Assembly: GCA_049323435.1 (NCBI GenBank)
Contig: JBMOMX010000020.1
Coordinates: 62,001-126,000, forward strand
From: UBA11222 sp049323435
GTDB taxonomy: Bacteria > Pseudomonadota > Alphaproteobacteria > UBA11222
Direction: 5' to 3'
Length of the DNA stretch: 64,000 nucleotides
The translations under genes were made by a program, and so were the position numbers. A model generated the notes under the pieces. It made no database searches, was not told the DNA's origin, and worked only from the letters and a program-made list of their open reading frames with translations. Below are positions 9,401-17,385 of the stretch, piece by piece; the first letter of the stretch is position 1; each line of letters starts with the position of its first letter.

Positions 9401-9916
9401 TTACTTGCCGGATTGCGCCGCCATTTCGGCCAGCAGATCCAGCGCGGCTTTTGCAAAGGCCCACATATTCTCTTCCCGGTTGGCGCTTCCTGTGGCCAGG
9501 ATGATCGCCCGCTCAATGCGCTGGCCCGGATCCTTCGCCGATGGCGGGCCGCTGACCGCCACGACGGCATGGCCAGGCGGATTGCCATAGGGATTGCCGC
9601 TGGGACCGCTGGCGCCGGTTTCACCCACGCCCCAGCTGCTGCCCATTTTTTCACGAATATTGCGCGCCTCGAACAGGGCAAATTCCTGGGTGGCGGATTG
9701 CATCCCCTTGGGACGCGGCGGCAGAAGCGCCTTGCCGCCTTGCGCAGTATATATTATTCCGCCGCCGATATAAAAAGCCGAGGCGCCGGGAACCGCCACC
9801 AGCGCCGCAGAAATCAGGCCGCCGCATGCGGATTCGGCGACCGCGACGGTTTGCTTGTTGGCGATCAGTATCGTGGCGGCGGCGCTGGATAGCGCGGCCA
9901 GAACCGGCAGTGGCAT
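9401..9916 (-). CDS. CinA C-terminal domain protein (nicotinamide-nucleotide amidase, PncC-like)
   Basis: A 171-residue stand-alone CinA-C domain. The motif AVAESACGGLISAALVAVPGAS, the GGGIIYTAQGGK block and GVGETGASGPSGNPYGNPPG match the family, which deamidates NMN to nicotinic acid mononucleotide in pyridine-nucleotide salvage. The canonical family sequence usually reads ...TGGGLS and Y(S)N; the variant CGGLIS and longer GIIYT loop make it a divergent member, so substrate is not certain. ATG at 9916 has AAAGGAA upstream. It is transcribed away from ffh. Confidence 0.82.
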   Translation of the reverse strand: MPLPVLAALSSAAATILIANKQTVAVAESACGGLISAALVAVPGASAFYIGGGIIYTAQGGKALLPPRPKGMQSATQEFALFEARNIREKMGSSWGVGETGASGPSGNPYGNPPGHAVVAVSGPPSAKDPGQRIERAIILATGSANREENMWAFAKAALDLLAEMAAQSGK

Positions 9917-9961
9917 AGTGGAATTCCTTTACGAACCAGGTGGCCGAATCATCGGATTTGC

Positions 9962-9990
9962 TTGACTCTACCCCAGTACGGGCCTAGTTT
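9962..9990 (+). promoter_or_regulatory. Sigma-70-like promoter upstream of ffh
   Basis: TTGACT (9962-9967) and TAGTTT (9985-9990) are separated by exactly 17 bases, giving a predicted start near 9997, about 95 bases before ffh. The predicted transcript meets a strong terminator hairpin before reaching ffh. Confidence 0.5.
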
Positions 9991-10030
9991 CCCATCCGGT
10001 CCGCCACATTGCGGGCCGTAATGAATGTCA

Positions 10031-10070
10031 CACCAGTCAGCGAGGTTTCGCCCACTGGTGCTTTTTGCTT
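10031..10070 (+). terminator. Intrinsic terminator/attenuator in the ffh leader
   Basis: CACCAGT (10031-10037) pairs with ACTGGTG (10054-10060). Inside it GCGA pairs with TCGC around a GGTT loop. CTTTTTGCTTT follows, a classical rho-independent terminator on the plus strand. It ends 21 bases before the ffh ATG and has no annotated plus-strand gene upstream, so it either trims a short leader RNA or attenuates ffh. Confidence 0.65.
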
Positions 10071-10091
10071 TGTAATATGGGCTGACCATTT

Positions 10092-11543
10092 ATGTTCGAA
10101 TCGCTTTCAGATCGCCTGAGCGGCATCTTCGACAAGCTCCGCAAACAAGCGGCGCTGAGCGAGGCCGATGTCGATGAGGCCATGCGCGAAGTGCGCCGGG
10201 CGCTGCTGGAGGCTGATGTGGCGCTGCCGGTGGCGCGCGACTTCATTGCCAAGGTGCGCACCCGCGCCATCGGGGCGGAAGTGGTCAAATCGATCACGCC
10301 TGGCCAGATGGTCATCAAGATCGTGCATGACAATCTGGTCGAAATGCTGGGTCACACCTCGCAGGGCATTGATCTGAACGCCCCATCGCCGGTGCCTATC
10401 TTAATGGTAGGCCTGCAGGGATCGGGCAAAACCACGACGACGGCCAAGCTGGCGCTGCGCCTGCAAACGCGCGATCGCAAAAAAGTGTTGATGGCCTCGC
10501 TCGATGTGGCCCGCCCCGCCGCGCAACAGCAATTGAAGATACTGGGCGAGCAGGCCAAGGTTGCGACCCTGCCGGTGATTGCCGGGCAGATGCCTGTCGA
10601 TATTGCCAGGCGCGCCATGGAAGCGGGCCGTCTGGGCGGTTTTGATGTGGTGCTGCTGGACACTGCCGGGCGCACCCATGTGGATGAAGCCCTGATGGCC
10701 GAAGTGGCTGCGGTGCGCACTGCTGTCAATCCGCACGAAACATTGCTGGTTGCCGATAGTCTGACCGGGCAGGATGCGGTGAATGTCGCAAGCAGTTTTA
10801 ATGCACGCACGCCGCTGACCGGGATCATCCTGACCCGTGTTGATGGCGATGGCCGCGGCGGCGCGGCGCTGTCGATGCGCGCGGTCACCGGCTGTCCAAT
10901 CAAGGCGATTGGCGTTGGCGAAAAGCTGGATGCGCTGGAAGATTTTCATCCCGAACGTATCGCGGGACGCATTCTGGGTCAGGGCGATGTGGTCAGTCTG
11001 GTGGAGCGCGCCGCCGAAAGCTTCGAGGTGGAAAAGGCTGAAAAGCTCGCCAAAAAAATGCAGAAGGGCGAGTTCGATCTCGATGATCTGGCGGAGCAAT
11101 TGGCGCAGATGCGCAAAATGGGCGGTATGCAGGGGCTGTTGGGCATGCTGCCGGGCGTCGGCAAAATGAAGAACCAGATCGCCGCAGCCGGACTTGATGA
11201 CAAATTGATCAAGCGCCAGGAAGCCATTGTGCATTCCATGACCCGTGAAGAACGCCGCAAACCCAAAATCCTCAACGGTTCACGCAAACGCCGCATCGCG
11301 GAAGGTTCCGGCACCTCCGTGCCCGAAGTCAACAAGCTGCTGAAAACCCATCGTCAGATGGCCGACATGATGAAACAGGTTGGCAAAAAAGGCATGAAAG
11401 GCCTGCTGGGTGGACTAGGCGGTCTGGCCGGAATGGGCGGCGCCATGCCACAATTGCCAACGGGGCTGGGCGGCTTGGGCGGCGGATTACCTGATGGCGG
11501 CAAGCCGAAATTACCGCCCGGATTTCCGGGCTTTAAACGCTAA
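10092..11543 (+). CDS. ffh: Signal recognition particle GTPase Ffh (SRP54)
   Basis: A 483-residue SRP protein. It binds 4.5S RNA and signal sequences of nascent inner-membrane proteins and delivers them to FtsY. An N-domain helical bundle comes first, then the G domain with GLQGSGKTTTTAKLA near residue 109, DVARPAAQQQL, DTAGRTHVDE and TRVDGDGRGGAALS. A Met-rich M domain follows (LAQMRKMGGMQGLLGMLPGVGKMK, GSRKRRIAEGSGTSVPEVNKLLK), then a Gly/Leu/Met-rich tail. The length is typical. It leads a block with rpsP, rimM, trmD and rplS, the usual order in Alphaproteobacteria. I did not find the 4.5S RNA gene in the window. Confidence 0.98.
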   Translation: MFESLSDRLSGIFDKLRKQAALSEADVDEAMREVRRALLEADVALPVARDFIAKVRTRAIGAEVVKSITPGQMVIKIVHDNLVEMLGHTSQGIDLNAPSPVPILMVGLQGSGKTTTTAKLALRLQTRDRKKVLMASLDVARPAAQQQLKILGEQAKVATLPVIAGQMPVDIARRAMEAGRLGGFDVVLLDTAGRTHVDEALMAEVAAVRTAVNPHETLLVADSLTGQDAVNVASSFNARTPLTGIILTRVDGDGRGGAALSMRAVTGCPIKAIGVGEKLDALEDFHPERIAGRILGQGDVVSLVERAAESFEVEKAEKLAKKMQKGEFDLDDLAEQLAQMRKMGGMQGLLGMLPGVGKMKNQIAAAGLDDKLIKRQEAIVHSMTREERRKPKILNGSRKRRIAEGSGTSVPEVNKLLKTHRQMADMMKQVGKKGMKGLLGGLGGLAGMGGAMPQLPTGLGGLGGGLPDGGKPKLPPGFPGFKR

Positions 11544-11580
11544 CAGACTTAACTATCCCCTAACAATCCTAGGAATCACA

Positions 11581-11976
11581 ATGTCACTGAAAATTCGTCT
11601 GGCCCGTTTTGGCACCAAGAAGCGCCCCTTTTACCGTATCGTGGTGGCTGACGCGCGCGCACCGCGCGATGGCCGCTTCATTGAAAAGCTGGGTTTTTTC
11701 AATCCGCTGCTGGCCAAGGATCATGCTGAGCGGTTGAAGCTGGAAGGCGAACGTATCAAGCATTGGCTGGGTGTCGGCGCATTGCCGACCGACCGGGTGG
11801 CGCGCATGCTGGGTGATGCCGGGCTGATCGCAAAACCGGAACGTGGCAATAATCCCGAACAGGGCAAGCCGAAAGCCAAGGCGCTGGAGCGTATCGCCCA
11901 GAAAGCCGAAGCTGCTAGCAAAGCCGCTGCGGCCGCCGCAGCGCCTGCAGAGGAAGCAGCCCCCGCCGAGGCCTAG
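11581..11976 (+). CDS. rpsP: 30S ribosomal protein S16
   Basis: A 131-residue protein starting MSLKIRLARFGTKKRPFYRIVVADARAPRDG, the diagnostic S16 N-terminus, with FIEKLGFFNP and the helix RIKHWLGVGALPTDRVARML. The core of about 80 residues is followed by an Ala/Glu/Lys-rich tail (residues about 105-131), an extension common in Alphaproteobacteria. A longer upstream frame would include the ffh tail and is not used. S16 is needed for 30S assembly. The gene lies 37 bases after ffh. Confidence 0.97.
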   Translation: MSLKIRLARFGTKKRPFYRIVVADARAPRDGRFIEKLGFFNPLLAKDHAERLKLEGERIKHWLGVGALPTDRVARMLGDAGLIAKPERGNNPEQGKPKAKALERIAQKAEAASKAAAAAAAPAEEAAPAEA

Positions 11977-11982
11977 AAAGCC

Positions 11983-12564
11983 TTGGCGCGCGCCGAAAGC
12001 CGGGTCTGTGTGGGCGCCATTATGGGGGCGCATGGGGTGCGTGGCGAGGTGCGTGTCAAATCTTTTACCCAACGGCCCCAGGATGTGGGCGCGTTCGGCC
12101 CGGTCGAGACAGAAGATGGCCAGCGGCGCTTTACACTGAAAGTCACCCGCAGTGTGAAAGAAGGGGTGGCTGCATCCTTGTCCGGTATTGCGGACCGCGA
12201 TGCCGCGGAGGCGTTGAAAGGCCTGCGGCTCTATGTGGCCCGTTCGGCGCTGCCGGCGCTGCCCGCGGACGAGGATGAATATTATCTGGCGGATCTGATC
12301 GGTCTGGCGGTGCGATGGGCCGACGGGCCGCCGCAAGAGGGTGTAAAAGAGGGCAAAGTCGTCGCCGTGCATAATTTCGGCGCCGGGGATCTGGTTGAGG
12401 TGGAACTGGCCGGGGGTTCGGCCGCCAAACCGCAAACGCTGTTATTGCCGTTTGAGCGTCAGGTGGTGACGCAGGTGAATGTGGCAGAGGGCTTTATTAC
12501 CGTGGTTTTGCCGCAGGAAGTGAGTGAGGAGGCCGGGGAGACTGAGGAGAAACAGAGGCCATGA
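11983..12564 (+). CDS. rimM: Ribosome maturation factor RimM
   Basis: A 193-residue 16S rRNA-processing factor for the 30S head domain. An N-terminal barrel (VCVGAIMGAHGVRGEVRVKSFT) is followed by the PRC-barrel part (DEDEYYLADLIGLAV, GKVVAVHNFGAGDLVEVEL, LLPFERQVVTQVN). Translation probably begins at TTG 11983, six bases after the rpsP stop. The end overlaps trmD by four bases (ATGA), indicating coupling. The Glu/Gly-rich C-terminus is not conserved in the family. Confidence 0.95.
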   Translation: MARAESRVCVGAIMGAHGVRGEVRVKSFTQRPQDVGAFGPVETEDGQRRFTLKVTRSVKEGVAASLSGIADRDAAEALKGLRLYVARSALPALPADEDEYYLADLIGLAVRWADGPPQEGVKEGKVVAVHNFGAGDLVEVELAGGSAAKPQTLLLPFERQVVTQVNVAEGFITVVLPQEVSEEAGETEEKQRP

Positions 12565-13283
12565 CCGCGAATGTGTGGACCGCCACCGTCCTGAGCCTGT
12601 TCCCGGACATGTTTCCGGGGCCGCTGGGGTTCTCTCTGGCAGGAAAAGCGCTGGAAGCGGGTATTTGGCAGATGGAAGTGGTGGACTTTCGCACATTTGC
12701 GCGCGATAAACACCGCTCCGTGGATGACAGTCCTGCCGGTGGCGGGGCGGGCATGGTGTTGCGGCCCGATGTGCTGGGGGCGGCGATTGATGATCTTCGG
12801 GCGCGCGAACCGGCCCGGCGGCCGTTGATCTATCTCAGCCCGCGCGGTGCGCCGCTGACCCAGAAACGGGTGCAGGAACTGCGTTCGGGGCCGGGTGTGG
12901 CGCTGGTCTGCGGACGTTTTGAAGGTGTCGATGAGCGGCTGTTGCGCTCACGTGATATTGAAGAAGTCAGTCTGGGCGATTTCGTCCTGTCTGGCGGCGA
13001 GCCGGCGGCTCTGGCGCTGCTGGATGCGGTGGTGCGGTTATTGCCGGGTGTGGCGGGAAATCCCGATACATTCGCAGAAGAAAGTTTTGAGAAGGGGTTG
13101 CTGGAATATCCCCATTATACAAAGCCCGGCGAATGGGAAGGTATGGCAATACCGCCGGTGCTGTTATCCGGCAATCATGCGCAGATCAAGGCCTGGCGCA
13201 AGGCCAGGTCGGAAGAAATTACGCGGACGCGCCGCCCGGATTTATGGCGGCGTTACATCGCGGGAAACGAGGAGAGTGAGTGA
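12561..13283 (+). CDS. trmD: tRNA (guanine-37-N1) methyltransferase TrmD
   Basis: A 240-residue SPOUT methyltransferase that makes m1G37 in tRNAs to prevent +1 frameshifting. Motifs: LSLFPDMFPGPLGFSL at the start, DDSPAGGGAGMVL, YLSPRGAPLTQ, CGRFEGVDERLL, and the trefoil-knot S-adenosylmethionine loop EVSLGDFVLSGGEPAAL. The catalytic-loop and C-terminal helices are complete (YPHYTKPGEWEG, PPVLLSGNH). It overlaps rimM by four bases and rplS by one (TGATG). Confidence 0.97.
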   Translation: MTANVWTATVLSLFPDMFPGPLGFSLAGKALEAGIWQMEVVDFRTFARDKHRSVDDSPAGGGAGMVLRPDVLGAAIDDLRAREPARRPLIYLSPRGAPLTQKRVQELRSGPGVALVCGRFEGVDERLLRSRDIEEVSLGDFVLSGGEPAALALLDAVVRLLPGVAGNPDTFAEESFEKGLLEYPHYTKPGEWEGMAIPPVLLSGNHAQIKAWRKARSEEITRTRRPDLWRRYIAGNEESE

Positions 13284-13654
13284 TGAATTTATTACAGGAA
13301 CTGGAAGCCGAGCAGATTGCCAAACGTACCGAAGGAAAGACCATTCCCGATTTCGCCCCGGGCGATACGTTGAAGGTCATGGTGCGGGTGGTGGAAGGCA
13401 CGCGTGAGCGGTTGCAGCCGTTTGAAGGCGTGTGCATTGCCCGGTCCGGCGGCATGACGCTTAATGCGAATTTCACCGTGCGCAAAATTTCCTATGGCGA
13501 AGGCGTGGAGCGTGTGTTCTCGCTTTATAGCCCGCTGGTCGATCAGGTGGTGGTGCTGCGCCGGGGCCTGGTGCGCCGCGCGAAACTGTATTATCTGCGC
13601 GGCCGCACCGGCAAATCTGCGCGCATTCTGGAAAAGAAAGTGGTTCGCAGTTAG
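13283..13654 (+). CDS. rplS: 50S ribosomal protein L19
   Basis: A 123-residue ribosomal protein at the 30S-50S interface. It starts MNLLQELEAEQI and carries FAPGDTLKVMVRVVEGTRERLQPFEGV, RSGGMTLNANFTVRKISYGEGVERVF, and the basic end RRAKLYYLRGRTGKSARI. The ATG at 13283 overlaps the trmD TGA and has a GAGGAG ribosome-binding site in the trmD 3' end. A GTG one codon earlier is a weaker choice. Confidence 0.97.
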   Translation: MNLLQELEAEQIAKRTEGKTIPDFAPGDTLKVMVRVVEGTRERLQPFEGVCIARSGGMTLNANFTVRKISYGEGVERVFSLYSPLVDQVVVLRRGLVRRAKLYYLRGRTGKSARILEKKVVRS

Positions 13655-13675
13655 TTCACGCTGGAGGAAAGTGCG

Positions 13676-15082
13676 ATGGCTGGCCCAAGCACGCTATATG
13701 ATAAAATCTGGCAGGCGCATCTGGTTAGTCAGCAGGCGGATGGAACCTGCCTGATCTATATCGACCGGCATCTGGTGCATGAAGTAACCAGCCCGCAGGC
13801 CTTTGAAGGCCTGCGCATGACGGGCCGCAAGGTGCGCCGTCCTGAAGCGACACTGGCCGTTGCCGATCACAATGTGCCGACCACAGACCGCGCCAAAGGC
13901 ATTGAGGACGAAGAGTCCCGCATCCAGGTCGAGACGCTGGAGCAGAACTGCGCAGAATTTGGCGTTGAATATCTGCCCATGTCCGATATCCGCCAGGGCA
14001 TTGTGCACATTGTTGGCCCCGAACAGGGCCTGACGCAACCCGGCCAGACCATTGTCTGCGGCGACAGCCATACCGCCACGCATGGCGCATTTGGATCGCT
14101 GGCCTTCGGCATCGGCACGTCCGAGGTTGAACATGTGCTGGCGACCCAGACACTGATTCAGACACCCGCAAAGAATATGCGCGTCACCGTGAATGGCAAA
14201 CTTTCCGCCGGCTGCACCGCCAAGGATATTGTGCTGGCTATCATCGGCAAGATCGGTACGGCGGGCGGCAACGGCCATGTCATCGAGTTTGCCGGCGAAG
14301 CCATCCGTGCACTGAGCATGGAAGGCCGCATGACGGTGTGCAATATGACCATTGAGGCGGGCGCACGCGCCGGCCTGATCGCGCCCGATGAAATCACATT
14401 TGAATATGTGAAGGGCAGGCCGCGCGCGCCCAAGGGCGGTCAGTGGGAACTGGCGGTCAATTACTGGCGCACACTGGTCAGCGATGCGGGCGCGAAGTTT
14501 GACCGCGAAGTTACGCTGAACGCTGCCGATATTGCGCCGCAGGTGACCTGGGGCACCAGCCCGGAAGACGTGCTGCCCATCACCGGCAAGGTGCCCGATC
14601 CGGCGTCCGAACCCGATGCGGCGCGGCGCGCCTCCATGCTGCGCGCGCTCGACTATATGGGGCTGACGGCGGGAACGCCGCTGCAACAGGTGAAAATCGA
14701 CCGGGTGTTTATCGGTTCCTGCACCAATGGCCGCATCGAGGATTTGCGCGCGGCCGCCAAAGTCGCCAAGGGCCGCAAGGTCGCATCCCATGTGGGTGCG
14801 ATGGTGGTGCCGGGTTCCGGTCTGGTGAAAGAACAGGCCGAGCACGAAGGCCTTGACAAAATATTCATCGAGGCCGGGTTTGAATGGCGCGAGCCGGGCT
14901 GTTCCATGTGCCTTGCCATGAACGCCGACAAGCTGGAGCCGTTTGAGCGCTGCGCCTCTACCTCCAACCGCAATTTCGAAGGCCGTCAGGGGCGCGGCGG
15001 GCGCACCCATCTGGTTAGCCCCGCTATGGCGGTCGCCGCCGCCGTGACCGGCCGTCTGACGGATGTGCGGGATTTGGAGTAA
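13676..15082 (+). CDS. leuC: 3-isopropylmalate dehydratase large subunit
   Basis: A 468-residue aconitase-superfamily subunit. With LeuD it isomerises 2-isopropylmalate to 3-isopropylmalate in leucine synthesis. The three 4Fe-4S ligands are visible: Cys in VFIGSCTNGRIEDLR and two in EPGCSMCLAMN. Substrate motifs DSHTATHGAFG and the NRNFEGRQGRGGRTHLVSP swivel are intact. GGAGGAA lies before ATG 13676. It starts 21 bases after rplS, and its partner leuD is separated from it by a repeat-flanked DUF559 gene. Confidence 0.98.
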   Translation: MAGPSTLYDKIWQAHLVSQQADGTCLIYIDRHLVHEVTSPQAFEGLRMTGRKVRRPEATLAVADHNVPTTDRAKGIEDEESRIQVETLEQNCAEFGVEYLPMSDIRQGIVHIVGPEQGLTQPGQTIVCGDSHTATHGAFGSLAFGIGTSEVEHVLATQTLIQTPAKNMRVTVNGKLSAGCTAKDIVLAIIGKIGTAGGNGHVIEFAGEAIRALSMEGRMTVCNMTIEAGARAGLIAPDEITFEYVKGRPRAPKGGQWELAVNYWRTLVSDAGAKFDREVTLNAADIAPQVTWGTSPEDVLPITGKVPDPASEPDAARRASMLRALDYMGLTAGTPLQQVKIDRVFIGSCTNGRIEDLRAAAKVAKGRKVASHVGAMVVPGSGLVKEQAEHEGLDKIFIEAGFEWREPGCSMCLAMNADKLEPFERCASTSNRNFEGRQGRGGRTHLVSPAMAVAAAVTGRLTDVRDLE

Positions 15083-15087
15083 AAAAT

Positions 15088-15125
15088 CCCCCTCCCCCTT
15101 GTGGGGAGGGGTTAGGGGTGGGGGT
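15088..15125 (+). repeat. GC-rich intergenic repeat, left copy
   Basis: A 37-base core (15089-15125) with an inner palindrome (CCCCTCCCC...GGGGAGGGG) and a G-rich tail. It is identical to a copy at 15543-15579. Its G-rich end provides the ribosome-binding region of the following DUF559 gene. Such C/G-rich palindromic units are commonly scattered in alphaproteobacterial genomes. Confidence 0.85.
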
Positions 15126-15126
15126 G

Positions 15127-15465
15127 ATGGCAAACGAAAGGGCGCGCCGTCTTCGTTTGAACGCAACGGATGCCGAGAGAAAGCTTTGGCGTAAATTAAG
15201 AGAACTAAAGGCGGAAGGATTTCATTTCAGACGGCAGGCGCCCATCGGGGATTACATTGCTGATTTTGTGTGTCACTCGGCAAACCTCGTGATTGAATGT
15301 GATGGAGGTCAGCATTCAATTGGGGCCGGTCCTCAGAAAGACGCGGTGCGAACCGAATGGCTAGAAAGTCAGGGGTATAGAGTTTTACGATTTTGGAATA
15401 ATGATGTATTAGCGAATGTTGAGGGTGTGATGCAGGTTGTCAGGCGGGAAATTGGACTTGAGTGA
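15127..15465 (+). CDS. DUF559 domain protein (Vsr-like endonuclease fold)
   Basis: A 112-residue protein starting MANERARRLRLNATDAERKLWRKLRE. It has the DUF559 signature: FHFRRQAPIGDYIADFVCHSANLVIECDGGQHS, then YRVLRFWNNDVLANVEGVMQVV. The Asp in GDYIADF and the E-x-D/Gln in ECDGGQH match the restriction-endonuclease-like catalytic core of very-short-patch-repair relatives; activity of DUF559 proteins is not well established. It interrupts the leuC-leuD pair, is bounded on both sides by the same GC-rich repeat, and is less GC-rich than its neighbours. That is the layout of a small repeat-mobilised insertion (inference). Confidence 0.88.
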   Translation: MANERARRLRLNATDAERKLWRKLRELKAEGFHFRRQAPIGDYIADFVCHSANLVIECDGGQHSIGAGPQKDAVRTEWLESQGYRVLRFWNNDVLANVEGVMQVVRREIGLE

Positions 15466-15481
15466 GTCATATGCCTAGGCA

Positions 15482-15579
15482 CCCCACCCCCACCCCTCCC
15501 CATAAAGGGGAGGGGCTTGGCTCAGAGTTGCGCCGCACGCTTCCCCTCCCCCTTGTGGGGAGGGGTTAGGGGTGGGGGT
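15482..15579. repeat. GC-rich repeats, inverted copy and right direct copy
   Basis: Two units follow the DUF559 gene. One is inverted and imperfect (15482-15518, inner TAAA/TTTA loop). The other is direct (15543-15579) and identical over 37 bases to the copy before the gene. Together with the left copy they bracket a segment of about 490 bases. Confidence 0.85.
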
Positions 15580-15600
15580 AATGCGTAAGGAATAAATTTG

Positions 15601-16206
15601 ATGCAGAAATTTGACAAACTGACCGGCGTTGCGGCCCCCCTGCCGCAGATCAATGTCGATACCGACATGATCATTCCCAAGCAGTTTTTGAAAACCATCA
15701 AGCGTTCGGGCCTCGGCAAGAACCTGTTCGATGAAATGCGCTATATGCCGGATGGCAAGGAAAAGCCGGATTTTGTGCTGAACAGGCCTGCTTACCGCAA
15801 TGCGCAAATTCTGGTGACTGGCGAGAATTTCGGCTGCGGATCAAGCCGCGAACATGCGCCCTGGGCGTTGCTGGATTTCGGCATCCGCTGCATTATCGCC
15901 ACCAGCTTTGCCGATATTTTTTATAATAATTGTTTCAAGAACGGCATCCTGCCGGTCATATTGCCGCAGGCCGATGTGGACAAATTGATGGCCGATGCCG
16001 AACGCGGCGCCAATGCCATTATCAGCATTGATCTTGCGTCACAGGAAATTCGCGGCCCCGATGGCGGCGTGGTGAAATTTGAAATTGATCCGTACAGAAA
16101 GCAATGTCTGATGGAAGGTCTTGACGATATCGGCCTGACCTTGAAGCAGGAAGCCAGCATCGGTCAGTTCGAGCAGAAACGCGCCGCGCAGCAGCCCTGG
16201 CTTTAG
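15601..16206 (+). CDS. leuD: 3-isopropylmalate dehydratase small subunit
   Basis: A 201-residue swivel-domain subunit of isopropylmalate isomerase. It begins MQKFDKLTGVAAPLPQINVDTDMIIPKQFLK and has FGCGSSREHAPWALLDFGIRCIIATSFADIFYNNCFKNGILPV, all family hallmarks. ATG 15601 is preceded by AAGGA; a TTG one codon upstream is unlikely. It ends just before leuB. The long GC-rich repeats immediately upstream mean that cotranscription with leuC must pass through structured RNA. Confidence 0.97.
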   Translation: MQKFDKLTGVAAPLPQINVDTDMIIPKQFLKTIKRSGLGKNLFDEMRYMPDGKEKPDFVLNRPAYRNAQILVTGENFGCGSSREHAPWALLDFGIRCIIATSFADIFYNNCFKNGILPVILPQADVDKLMADAERGANAIISIDLASQEIRGPDGGVVKFEIDPYRKQCLMEGLDDIGLTLKQEASIGQFEQKRAAQQPWL

Positions 16207-16220
16207 AAAGACCCCGCATT

Positions 16221-17333
16221 ATGTCCAGCAACAGATCCATGTTGATTCTGCCCGGCGATGGCATCGGCCCCGAGGTCATGCGCGAAGTGCGCCGTGTGAT
16301 CGACTGGTTCGGCAAGCGCCGCTCGATCAGTTTTGATATTGACGAAGACATTGTCGGCGGCGCATCGATTGACGCGCACAAAACGCCGCTGACCGACAAG
16401 GCGCTGGAAAAGGCGATGAAGGCCGATGCGGTGCTGTTTGGTTCTGTCGGCGGCCCGAAATGGGACAATCTGGGCTTTGACATGCGGCCCGAGGGCGGCC
16501 TGCTGACGTTGCGCAAGGAGCTGGAGCTGTTCGCCAATCTGCGCCCGGCCATCTGTTTTCCAGCACTTGCCGGGGCGTCGTCGCTGAAGCCGGAACTGGT
16601 GACGGGGCTGGATATTCTGATTGTGCGCGAACTGACCGGCGGGGTTTATTTCGGCGAACCGCGCGGCATTGAGACGCTGCCCAATGGCGAGCGGCGCGGC
16701 GTCAATACGCAGGTGTACACGACATCGGAAATTCACCGTGTCGCGCGGGTGGCGTTTGAACTGGCGCGCAAACGGCGCAATCTGGTGCATTCGTCGGAAA
16801 AAGCCAATGTGATGGAATCCGGCCTGTTATGGCGCGAGGAAGTGACCAAACTTCATGGCGCGGAATTTAGCGATGTTAAATTACAGCATATTCTGGCCGA
16901 TAATTGCGCCATGCAATTGGTGCGCGAGCCCAAACAGTTTGACGTGATTGTCACCGACAATCTGTTTGGCGACCTATTGTCGGATGTGGCGGCGATGCTC
17001 ACGGGCTCGCTTGGCATGTTGCCGTCCGCCTCTCTGGGCGCGAAAGACGCCAGCGGGCGTTCCAAGGCGCTGTATGAGCCGGTGCACGGTTCGGCCCCGG
17101 ATATTGCCGGCAAGGGGCTGGCCAATCCCATCGCCACGGTGCTGAGCTTTGGCATGGCGCTGCGTTATTCCTTCGATCTGCCGGATGACGCCGATCTGAT
17201 TGATAGAGCTGTGGAAAATGTGCTGGCGGGCGGGTTGCGCACGGCCGATATCATGCAGCCCGGCATGGCCAAGGTATCAACAGGCGTGATGGGCGACGCG
17301 ATTGTGCGCGAACTCGACAAACTCACCACTTGA
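16221..17333 (+). CDS. leuB: 3-isopropylmalate dehydrogenase
   Basis: A 370-residue NAD-dependent beta-decarboxylating dehydrogenase that converts 3-isopropylmalate to 2-oxoisocaproate. Motifs: LPGDGIGPEVM, LFGSVGGPKWD, the substrate loop RELTGGVYFGEPRG, HSSEKANVMESGLLWREE, NLFGDLLSDVAAMLTGSLGMLPSASLG, and EPVHGSAPDIAGKGLANPIA. All are intact and the length is typical. It follows leuD by 14 bases in the same operon. Confidence 0.98.
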   Translation: MSSNRSMLILPGDGIGPEVMREVRRVIDWFGKRRSISFDIDEDIVGGASIDAHKTPLTDKALEKAMKADAVLFGSVGGPKWDNLGFDMRPEGGLLTLRKELELFANLRPAICFPALAGASSLKPELVTGLDILIVRELTGGVYFGEPRGIETLPNGERRGVNTQVYTTSEIHRVARVAFELARKRRNLVHSSEKANVMESGLLWREEVTKLHGAEFSDVKLQHILADNCAMQLVREPKQFDVIVTDNLFGDLLSDVAAMLTGSLGMLPSASLGAKDASGRSKALYEPVHGSAPDIAGKGLANPIATVLSFGMALRYSFDLPDDADLIDRAVENVLAGGLRTADIMQPGMAKVSTGVMGDAIVRELDKLTT

Positions 17334-17385
17334 ATTTTAACCGCCGGGGGTTTACATGCGCCCGGTATTAACGGGAGCATAAACC

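Noticed and set aside
9990..10075. 4.5S (SRP) RNA gene upstream of ffh
   Set aside because: The position is tempting, but the conserved SRP RNA loop sequence is absent from the short transcript.
13694..15166. Long antisense reading frame of 490 codons opposite leuC
   Set aside because: It lies entirely in the shadow of a gene with all its catalytic motifs, has a His/Gly-rich composition typical of antisense frames in GC-rich DNA and shows no family motif.
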